This document shows positions 45,773 through 53,566 of a DNA stretch of 64,000 nucleotides, in pieces. Under the pieces are notes generated by a model. The model did not search any database. It was not told the origin of the DNA and was given only the letters and a program-made list of their open reading frames with translations. The DNA is from an uncultured Flavobacteriales bacterium (GTDB lineage: Bacteria; Bacteroidota; Bacteroidia; Flavobacteriales_G; Salibacteraceae), in NCBI GenBank assembly GCA_905479105.1, contig CAJQLE010000003.1, positions 372,001 to 436,000 on the forward strand, in the 5' to 3' direction. Positions within the stretch are counted from its first letter, which is position 1. Every line of letters starts with the position of its first letter. Both the position numbers and the translations under genes were made by a program.

Positions 45773-46672
45773 TTAAGATGTCAAGCGCTTGAAAATATCT
45801 TCTAGGCGCTGCTCTTCTTTCTGAATGGTTAAAACAGTTAACCCATTTTTTACTGCAAAATCAAACACATTTTGACGAATGTCGTTGGCATTACTTCCCA
45901 AAAGCCAAACACTCTCGGTTACCTTTTTCACTTCAGTAACGCCTTTTATTGATGCCATGACGTTGCTTTTTACGGCTTTGTCAAACTCTACTTTGATTAC
46001 CTGTTTGTTTTGGTAATTGGTAAGGTTTGCAGCCTTGTCGTTGGCTACTACTTTTCCGTGGTTCACAATAATTACCCGATCGCATATGGCTTCTACTTCT
46101 TGCATGATATGCGTGCTGAGCATTACAGTTCTGTCGCTGCCAATGTTTTTGATGAGGTTTCTTATCTCTACAATCTGATTAGGGTCAAGACCAGTTGTTG
46201 GTTCGTCTAAAATCAGCACTTCAGGATCGTGAATCATGGCTTGAGCCAATCCAACACGTTGTCTAAATCCTTTACTGAGCGCACCAATTTGTTTTTTACG
46301 TTCAATGGTGAGACCTACCATCTCAATCATCTCATCAACCCGCTTCTTTTTATTGGGAATCTTATGAATACCAGCGATGAATTCGAGGTATTCGCGTACA
46401 TACATATCGAGGTAGAGTGGATTATGTTCAGGGAGATAGCCAACCCGCGTTTTTACATCCATTGGCGCTTCTGCCACGTTAAATCCACATACTTCTACAA
46501 GACCTTCGGTTTGAGGCAAGAAGCAGGTAATAATTTTCATCATGGTGGATTTCCCTGCTCCATTTGGACCAAGAAAACCTACGATATTACCTCGCTCAAT
46601 TTCAAAGCTTACATCATCTAAGGCGCGCTGTTCGCCATAAAGTTTGCTAACGTGATCGACTTTTATTGACAT
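45773..46672 (-). CDS. gldA: GldA-like ABC transporter ATP-binding protein
   Basis: A 299-residue ABC ATPase: Walker A GPNGAGKST (residues 35-43), signature LSKGFRQRVGLAQAMIHDP, Walker B VLILDEPTTGLDP, and the switch His in MLSTHIMQEVE. The C-terminal 90 residues (NKQVIKVEF..., EQRLEDIFKRL) match the GldA/NatA-type regulatory tail. In gliding flavobacteria GldA works with GldF and GldG, which are not in the window, so the gliding label rests on sequence resemblance only. The gene is a single unit with a -7-like box five bases before the ATG. Confidence 0.82.
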   Translation of the reverse strand: MSIKVDHVSKLYGEQRALDDVSFEIERGNIVGFLGPNGAGKSTMMKIITCFLPQTEGLVEVCGFNVAEAPMDVKTRVGYLPEHNPLYLDMYVREYLEFIAGIHKIPNKKKRVDEMIEMVGLTIERKKQIGALSKGFRQRVGLAQAMIHDPEVLILDEPTTGLDPNQIVEIRNLIKNIGSDRTVMLSTHIMQEVEAICDRVIIVNHGKVVANDKAANLTNYQNKQVIKVEFDKAVKSNVMASIKGVTEVKKVTESVWLLGSNANDIRQNVFDFAVKNGLTVLTIQKEEQRLEDIFKRLTS

Positions 46673-46677
46673 GATGG

Positions 46678-46685
46678 CGAAGGTA
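46678..46685 (-). promoter_or_regulatory. -7-like promoter box for gldA
   Basis: On the minus strand TACCTTCG lies five bases before the gldA ATG. It carries the same TTCG variant and spacing as the box before gmd and predicts a leaderless start. Confidence 0.4.
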
Positions 46686-46742
46686 AGTGCTGTAATCTTT
46701 CAATGGCCAATTCACATTGCTTTAGAATTTGGTAGGGATTCA

Positions 46743-47657
46743 TTACGTTTTGAATAGTTTTATTTTAAATCGTTCTTCAAATCCAGACACTCCTTGAAGT
46801 CCACCGGTGTGAATGAATAATGCTTTTGATCCTGGTGGTATCGATCCTTTTTGAATGATGTCGAATAAGCCAAAAAGTGCCTTTCCAGTATAAATAGGAT
46901 CTAGCTTTAATCCATGATTTTGGTGGACGCTTCTTATGAATTCTAAAAGATCAGTGTTCCATTTTGCATATCCTCCAAAATGAAAGTCTTTGGCTAATAT
47001 AAATTTATGCAGTTGAGCAATGACTGACGGATCGATCAGGGCAACATCATCCAAGATGTTCGCATACTTATGAATAGGAATGCCGATTACTTTTTGATGC
47101 TCTTGACTTGCATGCAGAAGTCCGGCAATTGTTGTTCCTGTGCCTATTGCACATGCGATGAAATCGAAATGCTCGGTATACTCGTTGAGTATCTCATTTG
47201 ATCCTTCAATGCCGAAAATGTTAGCTCCGCCTTCAGGAATTATAAATGCATCAGGAAATTCTTTCCGGAGTTCAATTAGGAAAAATTCGTCATTTTTTTG
47301 GCGATACATTTCCCGTGAAATGTATTTCAATTTCATGCCTTTACTAAGGGCAAATGTCAGTGTTGGATTTAATTTTTCATTGGGCTCACCTCTTATAATT
47401 CCGATGCTTTTAAGGCCATGTTGATGGGTTAAGGAAGCCGAAGCTGCTATGTGATTAGAGAAGGCCCCGCCAAAAGTGATTATGCTTTTCTTGCCTTGTG
47501 CAATAGCGTGATTCAGGTTGTGTTTTAGTTTGAAAAGCTTATTGCCTGAAACAAAAGGATCCAGCAAATCATCGCGTTTAACCCATACCTCAATTCCGTT
47601 AAGCGTCAAGAGGAATTCGATCGGACTATTTGAAATTTTAACAAATTCCTGAACCAT
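46743..47657 (-). CDS. PLP-dependent D-cysteine desulfhydrase / ACC deaminase family protein
   Basis: A 304-residue fold-type II PLP enzyme. DPFVSGNKLFKLKHNL (about residues 33-48) is the PLP-lysine region, FGGAFSNHIAA (about 62-72) the cofactor-phosphate/substrate region, and IACAIGTGTTIAGLL the Gly-rich phosphate-binding loop. Members are annotated as 1-aminocyclopropane-1-carboxylate deaminase, but most in Bacteroidota probably act on D-cysteine or a related D-amino acid. The sequence does not decide between them. It is divergent from the DUF5522 gene. Confidence 0.87.
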   Translation of the reverse strand: MVQEFVKISNSPIEFLLTLNGIEVWVKRDDLLDPFVSGNKLFKLKHNLNHAIAQGKKSIITFGGAFSNHIAASASLTHQHGLKSIGIIRGEPNEKLNPTLTFALSKGMKLKYISREMYRQKNDEFFLIELRKEFPDAFIIPEGGANIFGIEGSNEILNEYTEHFDFIACAIGTGTTIAGLLHASQEHQKVIGIPIHKYANILDDVALIDPSVIAQLHKFILAKDFHFGGYAKWNTDLLEFIRSVHQNHGLKLDPIYTGKALFGLFDIIQKGSIPPGSKALFIHTGGLQGVSGFEERFKIKLFKT

Positions 47658-47712
47658 TTTGAGTAATCGATGTTTTTACAGCTTCGAAACTAATGATTCA
47701 ATAGAGAGAAGT

Positions 47713-47901
47713 ATGTTTGAAGGTGTGTGCGGCACAGGAAATAAATCCAAGCTAGAGCCAGAGGATTACTACATGAGTGAAGACGGTTATATTGTTTTCA
47801 CTGAAAAGTATCATCTGAAGCGTGGCTATTGCTGTAAAAGCGGTTGTACGCATTGTGCATACGGATACAACAAGCAGACAGGTAGATTCGATCGTAAATA
47901 G
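47713..47901 (+). CDS. DUF5522 small cysteine-rich protein
   Basis: A 62-residue protein. I prefer ATG 47713, preceded by GAGAGAAG, to the in-frame ATG at 47659, which would nearly touch the divergent gene and add 18 residues of no recognisable family. The core LEPEDYYMSEDGYIVFTEKYHLKRGYCCKSGCTHCAYGY is the DUF5522 motif: four cysteines and a His spaced like a small metal site (CC..GC.HC). Function unknown; zinc or iron binding is a reasonable guess. A promoter for hutU begins just after its stop. Confidence 0.82.
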   Translation: MFEGVCGTGNKSKLEPEDYYMSEDGYIVFTEKYHLKRGYCCKSGCTHCAYGYNKQTGRFDRK

Positions 47902-47907
47902 TCCTTC

Positions 47908-47915
47908 TATCTTTG
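47908..47915 (+). promoter_or_regulatory. -7 promoter box for hutU
   Basis: TATCTTTG followed by C matches TAnnTTTG and lies 30 bases before the hutU ATG, just after the DUF5522 stop codon. Confidence 0.55.
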
Positions 47916-47945
47916 CGGTCTTAAATCATCATTAAACTTTAATTC

Positions 47946-49934
47946 ATGAGTTTTAAGAAACAAGTTAAAGAGGGAATTCCAACAAAGCTTCCAGAATTCT
48001 TGCCTTATGACAAAGAGGTAAGTCACGCTCCAAAGCGCAAGCGTATTTTAACTTTCGAAGAGCATAAATTGGCGTTGCGGAACGCATTGCGTTATTTCCC
48101 TAAAGAATGGCATAAAACTCTTGCAACTGAGTTTGCGAAAGAATTAAAAGACTTTGGCCGTATATATATGTATCGCTTTCGGCCGACTTACGAAATGAAA
48201 GCTCGGCCAATTAATGATTATCCAGGAAAATGTGAGCAGGCGAAAGCCATAATGCTCATGATTCAAAACAACCTTGATCCGAAAGTAGCGCAGCATCCGC
48301 ACGAATTGATTACTTATGGTGGCAACGGAGCTGTATTTCAAAACTGGGCGCAGTATCTCTTGGTGATGAAATACTTGTCTGAGATGACGGATGATCAAAC
48401 ATTGGCCATGTATAGTGGACATCCGATGGGACTTTTTCCTTCACACAAGGATGCACCAAGAGTAGTAGTGACCAACGGAATGATGATTCCGAATTACTCG
48501 AAGCCTGATGATTGGGAGAAATTTAATGCGCTTGGAGTAACACAATATGGTCAAATGACCGCTGGTAGTTACATGTATATAGGCCCTCAAGGTATTGTTC
48601 ACGGAACCGCAATCACATTGCTAAACGCGTCACGTAAAATTGGTGGTCAGCCAGAGGGAAAACTCTTCATTACTGCCGGTTTGGGAGGGATGAGCGGTGC
48701 TCAGCCAAAAGCAGGGAATATTGCTGGTGTAGTAAGTATCACAGCTGAAGTTGATCCCAAAGCAGCGTATAAAAGACATGAGCAAGGCTGGGTTGATGAA
48801 GTTACCGACAATGTGGATCATGCCATTGATTTGGCATTGGAATGGAAAATGAAGAAGCAAGCACGATCAATCGCCTATTTAGGAAACATCGTCACGCTTT
48901 GGGAAAAATTTGTTGAAATTGGAATTGTTCCAGAAATAGGTTCTGATCAAACTTCATTGCATAATCCATGGGCAGGTGGTTATTATCCTGTTCAAGTGGG
49001 TTTCGAAGAAGCCAAAGAAATCATGGCGAAAGAGCCAGCGCGATTCAAAGAATTGGTTCAAGAAACATTGGTTAGACATGCATCTGCTATAAACAAGCTC
49101 AGCGAGAAAGGCATGTATTTTTTCGATTATGGAAATGCATTTTTATTAGAAGCAAGTAGGGCAGGAGCCGATATCATGGCTGAGAACGGAATAGATTTTA
49201 AATATTCCAGTTATGTGCAAGACATTATGGGGCCAATGTGTTTTGATTATGGTTTCGGACCTTTTAGATGGGTTTGTGCTTCGGGTAATCCAAAAGATCT
49301 AGATGCAACGGATGTCATAGCATGCGAGGTGTTGGAGAAAATTATGAAGGATTCGCCAGTTGAAATTCAGCAGCAAATGGCGGATAATATCAAGTGGATC
49401 AAAGAAGCTGGAAAGAATAAAATGGTTGTTGGCTCTCAAGCCAGAATCCTTTATGCTGACGCTGAAGGAAGAATGAAAATTGCGAAAGCATTTAACAAGG
49501 CAATTAAAAAAGGAAAAATTGGACCAGTAGTCTTGGGTCGTGATCATCATGATGTTTCAGGAACTGACTCGCCTTACCGAGAAACGAGCAATATATATGA
49601 TGGTTCACAATTTACGGCTGATATGGCTGTGCAGAATTTTGTTGGTGATGCATTCAGAGGAGCCACATGGGTAAGTCTTCATAATGGAGGTGGCGTTGGT
49701 TGGGGAGAAGTAATTAATGGCGGTTTCGGAATGTTGTTAGACGGCTCAGCCGATGCAGATCGCAGATTAAAAATGATGCTTCATTGGGATGTCAATAACG
49801 GCATCGCAAGAAGAAGTTGGGCACGCAATGAAGGGGCGGTTTTTGCGATTAAACGAGCCATGAAGGAAGAGCCGCTTTTAAAAATCACCTTACCAGAAAT
49901 GGTGGATGATGACATCTTAAATAATTTGGATTAA
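47946..49934 (+). CDS. hutU: Urocanate hydratase
   Basis: Second step of histidine degradation: converts urocanate to imidazolonepropionate using tightly bound NAD as electrophile. The 662 residues match the longer (Bacteroidota and animal-like) form, not the 557-residue Pseudomonas enzyme. Conserved pieces are YGGNGAVFQNWAQYLLVM, YSGHPMGLFPS, AGLGGMSGAQPKA (NAD-binding loop), and GRDHHDVSGTDSPYRETSN near the C-terminus. Other hut genes are not in the window. The stop codon overlaps the start of the YkoF-like gene (TAATG). Confidence 0.95.
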   Translation: MSFKKQVKEGIPTKLPEFLPYDKEVSHAPKRKRILTFEEHKLALRNALRYFPKEWHKTLATEFAKELKDFGRIYMYRFRPTYEMKARPINDYPGKCEQAKAIMLMIQNNLDPKVAQHPHELITYGGNGAVFQNWAQYLLVMKYLSEMTDDQTLAMYSGHPMGLFPSHKDAPRVVVTNGMMIPNYSKPDDWEKFNALGVTQYGQMTAGSYMYIGPQGIVHGTAITLLNASRKIGGQPEGKLFITAGLGGMSGAQPKAGNIAGVVSITAEVDPKAAYKRHEQGWVDEVTDNVDHAIDLALEWKMKKQARSIAYLGNIVTLWEKFVEIGIVPEIGSDQTSLHNPWAGGYYPVQVGFEEAKEIMAKEPARFKELVQETLVRHASAINKLSEKGMYFFDYGNAFLLEASRAGADIMAENGIDFKYSSYVQDIMGPMCFDYGFGPFRWVCASGNPKDLDATDVIACEVLEKIMKDSPVEIQQQMADNIKWIKEAGKNKMVVGSQARILYADAEGRMKIAKAFNKAIKKGKIGPVVLGRDHHDVSGTDSPYRETSNIYDGSQFTADMAVQNFVGDAFRGATWVSLHNGGGVGWGEVINGGFGMLLDGSADADRRLKMMLHWDVNNGIARRSWARNEGAVFAIKRAMKEEPLLKITLPEMVDDDILNNLD

Positions 49935-50197
49935 TGGAAGCTACTCTAGAAATTTCAATGTATCCTCTTCATCAGGATTACGAACCTCATATCATTGACT
50001 TCATCAATGGCCTAAAGAAGTATCGTAGTTTTAAGGTAAGAGTTAATGAAACATCAACACATCTGTTTGGTGATTTTGACTCTATTTTTGATGCATTGAA
50101 AATTGAAATTAAAAAGTCGTATTCAAAGCACGAGAAATCAGTATTCGTATTGAAGGTTTTGGGCGCCAACATTGAAGGCTCGGCATCTTCACTTTAA
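49934..50197 (+). CDS. YkoF-like thiamine/HMP-binding family protein
   Basis: An 87-residue protein resembling the single-domain YkoF-type family: EISMYPLHQDYEPHIIDFINGL at the N-terminus and THLFGDFDSIFDALKIEIKKS further on. Members adopt an ACT-like fold, and some bind thiamine or hydroxymethylpyrimidine. The ligand of this form is not established. The start overlaps the hutU stop by one base, so it is translated from the hutU mRNA. It lies just upstream of a TPP riboswitch and a thiamine-type receptor, which fits a thiamine role. It could also have some other small-ligand role. Confidence 0.72.
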   Translation: MEATLEISMYPLHQDYEPHIIDFINGLKKYRSFKVRVNETSTHLFGDFDSIFDALKIEIKKSYSKHEKSVFVLKVLGANIEGSASSL

Positions 50198-50238
50198 TTT
50201 CATTTACTGAGCGCTATTCAGAATGAATTTTATTTAAG

Positions 50239-50246
50239 TAATTTTG
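50239..50246 (+). promoter_or_regulatory. -7 promoter box for the NadR-like kinase gene
   Basis: TAATTTTG followed by C matches TAnnTTTG. It lies 82 bases before the ATG at 50329, so the mRNA would carry an untranslated leader of about 75-80 bases with no recognised riboswitch in it. Confidence 0.45.
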
Positions 50247-50328
50247 CAAACTCATTCATTTAAAGAGTCTTAGATCGGGTCGTTAATCAATAGTTGGTGC
50301 GCGCAGAAAGAAGTAATTAGGAAGCAAT

Positions 50329-50925
50329 ATGGAGCAAGAAACAGACTTATCAAACCTTTCTAGAAACGGCACAGGGGAAAACAAACTGGTGAAGCTTGCA
50401 TTGGTTGGACCAGAGTGTTCAGGTAAAACAACATTGGCAGGAAAACTGGCTGAGGTTTACAATGAGCCATTTGTGGAAGAATACTCTAGAGAATATCTAG
50501 AGGAACTAGGAAGAAATTATAATCAAGACGATCTTCTAGAGATTGCAAAAGGTCAGCTTGAGAGAGAATATGTCGTTGCTGAAAAAGCAAACCATTTTTT
50601 AATTTGTGATACCAATACGTTAGTCGTGAAAATTTGGGCTGAGCAACGATTTGGCCGCGCTCAAAATTGGATCGAACGTCAGTTTTTGGAAAAACCTTAT
50701 CAGCTTTATATCCTTTGCGGACATGAAGGCATTGATTGGGAATACGATGACTTGAGGGAAAACCCAGATGATAGAGCTGATTTGTATGACTGTTACAAAA
50801 AGGCACTCGTCAAAGCCGGAAAGCGGTTCATCGAAGTGGAAGGAACTTCTGAAGAACGCATTGAACGAATCAATAAAAGCTTGAAGCGGAATCGATTATT
50901 ACCGCGAAAAAAAGCTTCAGCATAA
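50329..50925 (+). CDS. NadR-like P-loop kinase (AAA ATPase fold)
   Basis: A 198-residue P-loop protein related to the ribosylnicotinamide-kinase domain of NadR. The P-loop GPECSGKTT is at residues 27-35; EEYSREYLEELGRNY and LICDTNTLVVKIWAEQRFG correspond to the substrate-side and Walker-B segments of that domain. The adenylyltransferase and DNA-binding domains of full NadR are absent. The family phosphorylates nicotinamide riboside. In Bacteroidota such genes often sit beside PnuC-type transporters and thiamine receptors, so a kinase for another vitamin is also possible. A strong terminator follows, separating it from the riboswitch. Confidence 0.8.
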   Translation: MEQETDLSNLSRNGTGENKLVKLALVGPECSGKTTLAGKLAEVYNEPFVEEYSREYLEELGRNYNQDDLLEIAKGQLEREYVVAEKANHFLICDTNTLVVKIWAEQRFGRAQNWIERQFLEKPYQLYILCGHEGIDWEYDDLRENPDDRADLYDCYKKALVKAGKRFIEVEGTSEERIERINKSLKRNRLLPRKKASA

Positions 50926-50931
50926 CATTAA

Positions 50932-50962
50932 AAAAAAGCCCATTTTAAATGGGCTTTTTTTT
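50932..50962 (+). terminator. Rho-independent terminator after the NadR-like gene
   Basis: AAAAAGCCCATTT pairs with AAATGGGCTTTTT in an uninterrupted stem, followed by a T run. The A tract on the left makes it able to work in both directions. Confidence 0.88.
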
Positions 50963-50975
50963 GATCTTTATTTAA

Positions 50976-50983
50976 TACATTTG
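50976..50983 (+). promoter_or_regulatory. -7 promoter box upstream of the TPP riboswitch
   Basis: TACATTTG followed by C matches TAnnTTTG exactly and ends eight bases before the first conserved riboswitch bases, so transcription begins just before the aptamer. Confidence 0.6.
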
Positions 50984-50991
50984 CAACAGCT

Positions 50992-51078
50992 AACTGGGGT
51001 GTTCTCCAAAATAAAATTGGAGTTCTGAGATTAAACCCATTGAACCTGACCGGGTAATTCCGGCAAGGAAGATGACGA
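50992..51078 (+). promoter_or_regulatory. TPP (THI element) riboswitch
   Basis: Conserved parts of the thiamine pyrophosphate aptamer appear in order: ACTGGGGTG, a short hairpin (CTCCAA / TTGGAG), CTGAGA, ACCC, GAACCTGA, CCGG, GTAATTCCGG and GGAAG. This is the pyrimidine- and pyrophosphate-sensor arrangement of the THI box. It lies between a promoter box and the TonB-dependent receptor start at 51134 and should lower receptor synthesis when intracellular TPP is high. Confidence 0.92.
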
Positions 51079-51112
51079 AATCCTGTGATTTTGTTTGCCG
51101 AATGTCTCGGTT

Positions 51113-51133
51113 GGCTCTTAACCAAAAAGAGTC
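51113..51133 (+). promoter_or_regulatory. Hairpin sequestering the receptor translation start
   Basis: GGCTCTT pairs with AAGAGTC (one G-T wobble) and ends on the base before the ATG. The right arm contains the only purine-rich stretch that could serve as a ribosome-binding site. It is a candidate expression platform for translational control by the riboswitch. Confidence 0.5.
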
Positions 51134-53566
51134 ATGAGATATATTATAATCCTTTTGTTTTTCTTCTTGTTTATTCCTTTTTCAGAAGCGCAGAATGTGC
51201 TTAAAGGAGAAATCAGAAACGCTTCAGGTCAGCCTCTAGTCGGGGCACTGATTGCAGATCAATCTTCTTACACCGCCACAACATCTGGAAAGAATGGGGG
51301 CTTCGAATTAAAGTTGAAATCGGGTGTTCATGGCATTCAAATTTCTCATCTAGGTTATAAAACTATTGTTGATTCCATCAATATAACTGAAGATATTGAT
51401 CGCTCCTATGCTTTGAAAATCAATCCGATTATTAGCGAGGAATTTGTGGTTGAGGCGCTGAGAGCAAATGCATCAACACCTATGACCTTTCAGAATATTT
51501 CAGGGGAAGAACTGGATGCAAATAATCTTGCTCAAGATTTGCCCATACTATTGAACCAGGCAGTTTCTATCGTTACGACTTCAGATGCTGGAGGTGGAGT
51601 AGGGTATACTGGTATGCGCATTCGAGGAAGCGATGCGACTCATATTAATGTTACTGTGAATGGTGTGCCATTAAATGACCCTGAATCCCATGGTGTTTTT
51701 TGGGTAAACATGCCTGACTTCGCCACTTCAACTCAAAATATTCAAATTCAAAGAGGAGTCGGCACCTCTTCCAATGGAGCCGCTTCATTTGGAGCGTCAA
51801 TTAATATGGAAACATCAACGATTGATTCAGTAGCTTCAGCTGAATTCAATAATACATTTGGGTCCTTCAACACTCGAAAACATAATGCCATTATCAATTC
51901 GGGCTTGATCAATGATCATTTCAATTTTGAAGGCCGCTTATCTTATATCTCTTCAGATGGATACATTGATCGTTCAGCTGCTGATTTGCGATCTTACTAT
52001 TTTGCTGGGGGATACTATAGTAAACGTGCTATGCTGAAGGCGATAACTTTTTCAGGGCAAGAAATTACACAACAGGCGTGGTGGGGAACTCCTGAATCTC
52101 GAATAAATGGAGATGAGAATGCGATGATTGATCATGCCATAAACAATGGATTGAACGTAACTCAAACTGAAAACTTATTGAATGCAGGACGGACTTACAA
52201 TTACTATCAATATGAAAATGAGGTAGATAATTATGGACAGGATCATTATCAGTTAATCTCTGGATATCAACTTAACGATGATTTTTACTTGAATCTTACC
52301 GGTCATTATACAAAAGGGCAAGGCTATTTTGAGCAGTTCAAGAATGATAGCGATCTAGAAGAATTTGGAATTGCCAATGCTGTTTTCGGAACGGACACCA
52401 TTACCTCTTCAGATATTATAGTTAGACGATGGTTGGACAATGATTTTTATGGTGGGGTTTATTCCTTACAGTATGATCGTAATCTTTTGAATGTAACATT
52501 AGGCGGAAGCGCTAATCAATACGATGGAAGGCATTTTGGCGAAGTGATTTGGTCTGAATTCGCCTCTAATTCTGAAATTGGAGATCGATATTACGAATCA
52601 GAGTCTTCCAAAATGGATGTGTCGAATTACCTAAAAGCACAATTAACAGTGAATAAATTCACCTTCTATGGGGACATTCAAGGACGCTTCATTGACTACA
52701 ATGGTTCTGGAGTTGATAATGACCAAAGGTTGATTGATATTGATCAGCAATATTTTTTCTTGAATCCAAAGTTGGGCTTAAGCTATCAGCCAAATGGCAA
52801 GAATCTATTTTACGCTTCTTTCGCTCAGTCGAGCCGAGAGCCTGTGAGAAATGATTTTACAGACGCTGCGGTTGGAGTTGTTCCAATGCATGAAGTGTTG
52901 AATGATCTGGAGATAGGATGGAACTATCGAAAATCCAAGATTTCATTTGGAGTTAATGGCTACTTTATGGCATATGAAAATCAATTAGTGTTGACAGGTG
53001 AGTTGAACGATGTTGGTTCACCTATTCGAACTAATGTTCCTGAAAGCTATCGAGCAGGAATTGAGTTTCAAGCACAAATTGATATTGTTGGAGGACTTTA
53101 TTGGAAACCAAATCTGACCCTTTCTCAAAACCAAATCACAGCCTTCAATGAAGTGCTTTATGACTATACTTTAGGTTTTGACGTGATTGAAATAGCGCAT
53201 CAAAATACAGACATCGCTTTTTCGCCATCTGTTATCGGGGGCTCCCAAATTGGTTATAAAACCAAGTTTGGTCTAGAAGGTGTGCTACTTACAAAATATG
53301 TTGGTAAGCAATACCTCGACAATACCTCTAATGAAGATCGCGTGATCGAGGATTATTTGGTCAATGATGTCCGATTAACTTATTCAGTCAAAACAGAAAG
53401 GCTAAAGAATTTGGAGTTGAGTTTGTTGGTCAATAACGTCTTCAATGAATTGTATTCTTCAAATGGTTATACCTATAGTTATGTATTTGGTGGAACCATT
53501 ACTGAGAATTTCTATTATCCTCAAGCAGGAACGAATTGGCTACTTGGGTTGAAAGTGAAATTTTAA
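51134..53566 (+). CDS. TonB-dependent outer-membrane receptor, predicted thiamine uptake
   Basis: An 810-residue receptor. It has a signal peptide to about residue 19 (FIPFSEAQ), a CarboxypepD_reg-like N-terminal domain (LKGEIRNASGQPLVGALI), a plug domain (about residues 115-230, with GMRIRGSDATHINVTVNGVPLNDPESHG and IQIQRGVGTSSNGAASFG) and a 22-strand barrel ending in the aromatic KVKF. The substrate is inferred from the TPP riboswitch in front of it: thiamine or a precursor. No inner-membrane thiamine permease (PnuT) is next to it. Its last four bases overlap the end of the convergent ThiE/TenI-like gene. Confidence 0.88.
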   Translation: MRYIIILLFFFLFIPFSEAQNVLKGEIRNASGQPLVGALIADQSSYTATTSGKNGGFELKLKSGVHGIQISHLGYKTIVDSINITEDIDRSYALKINPIISEEFVVEALRANASTPMTFQNISGEELDANNLAQDLPILLNQAVSIVTTSDAGGGVGYTGMRIRGSDATHINVTVNGVPLNDPESHGVFWVNMPDFATSTQNIQIQRGVGTSSNGAASFGASINMETSTIDSVASAEFNNTFGSFNTRKHNAIINSGLINDHFNFEGRLSYISSDGYIDRSAADLRSYYFAGGYYSKRAMLKAITFSGQEITQQAWWGTPESRINGDENAMIDHAINNGLNVTQTENLLNAGRTYNYYQYENEVDNYGQDHYQLISGYQLNDDFYLNLTGHYTKGQGYFEQFKNDSDLEEFGIANAVFGTDTITSSDIIVRRWLDNDFYGGVYSLQYDRNLLNVTLGGSANQYDGRHFGEVIWSEFASNSEIGDRYYESESSKMDVSNYLKAQLTVNKFTFYGDIQGRFIDYNGSGVDNDQRLIDIDQQYFFLNPKLGLSYQPNGKNLFYASFAQSSREPVRNDFTDAAVGVVPMHEVLNDLEIGWNYRKSKISFGVNGYFMAYENQLVLTGELNDVGSPIRTNVPESYRAGIEFQAQIDIVGGLYWKPNLTLSQNQITAFNEVLYDYTLGFDVIEIAHQNTDIAFSPSVIGGSQIGYKTKFGLEGVLLTKYVGKQYLDNTSNEDRVIEDYLVNDVRLTYSVKTERLKNLELSLLVNNVFNELYSSNGYTYSYVFGGTITENFYYPQAGTNWLLGLKVKF

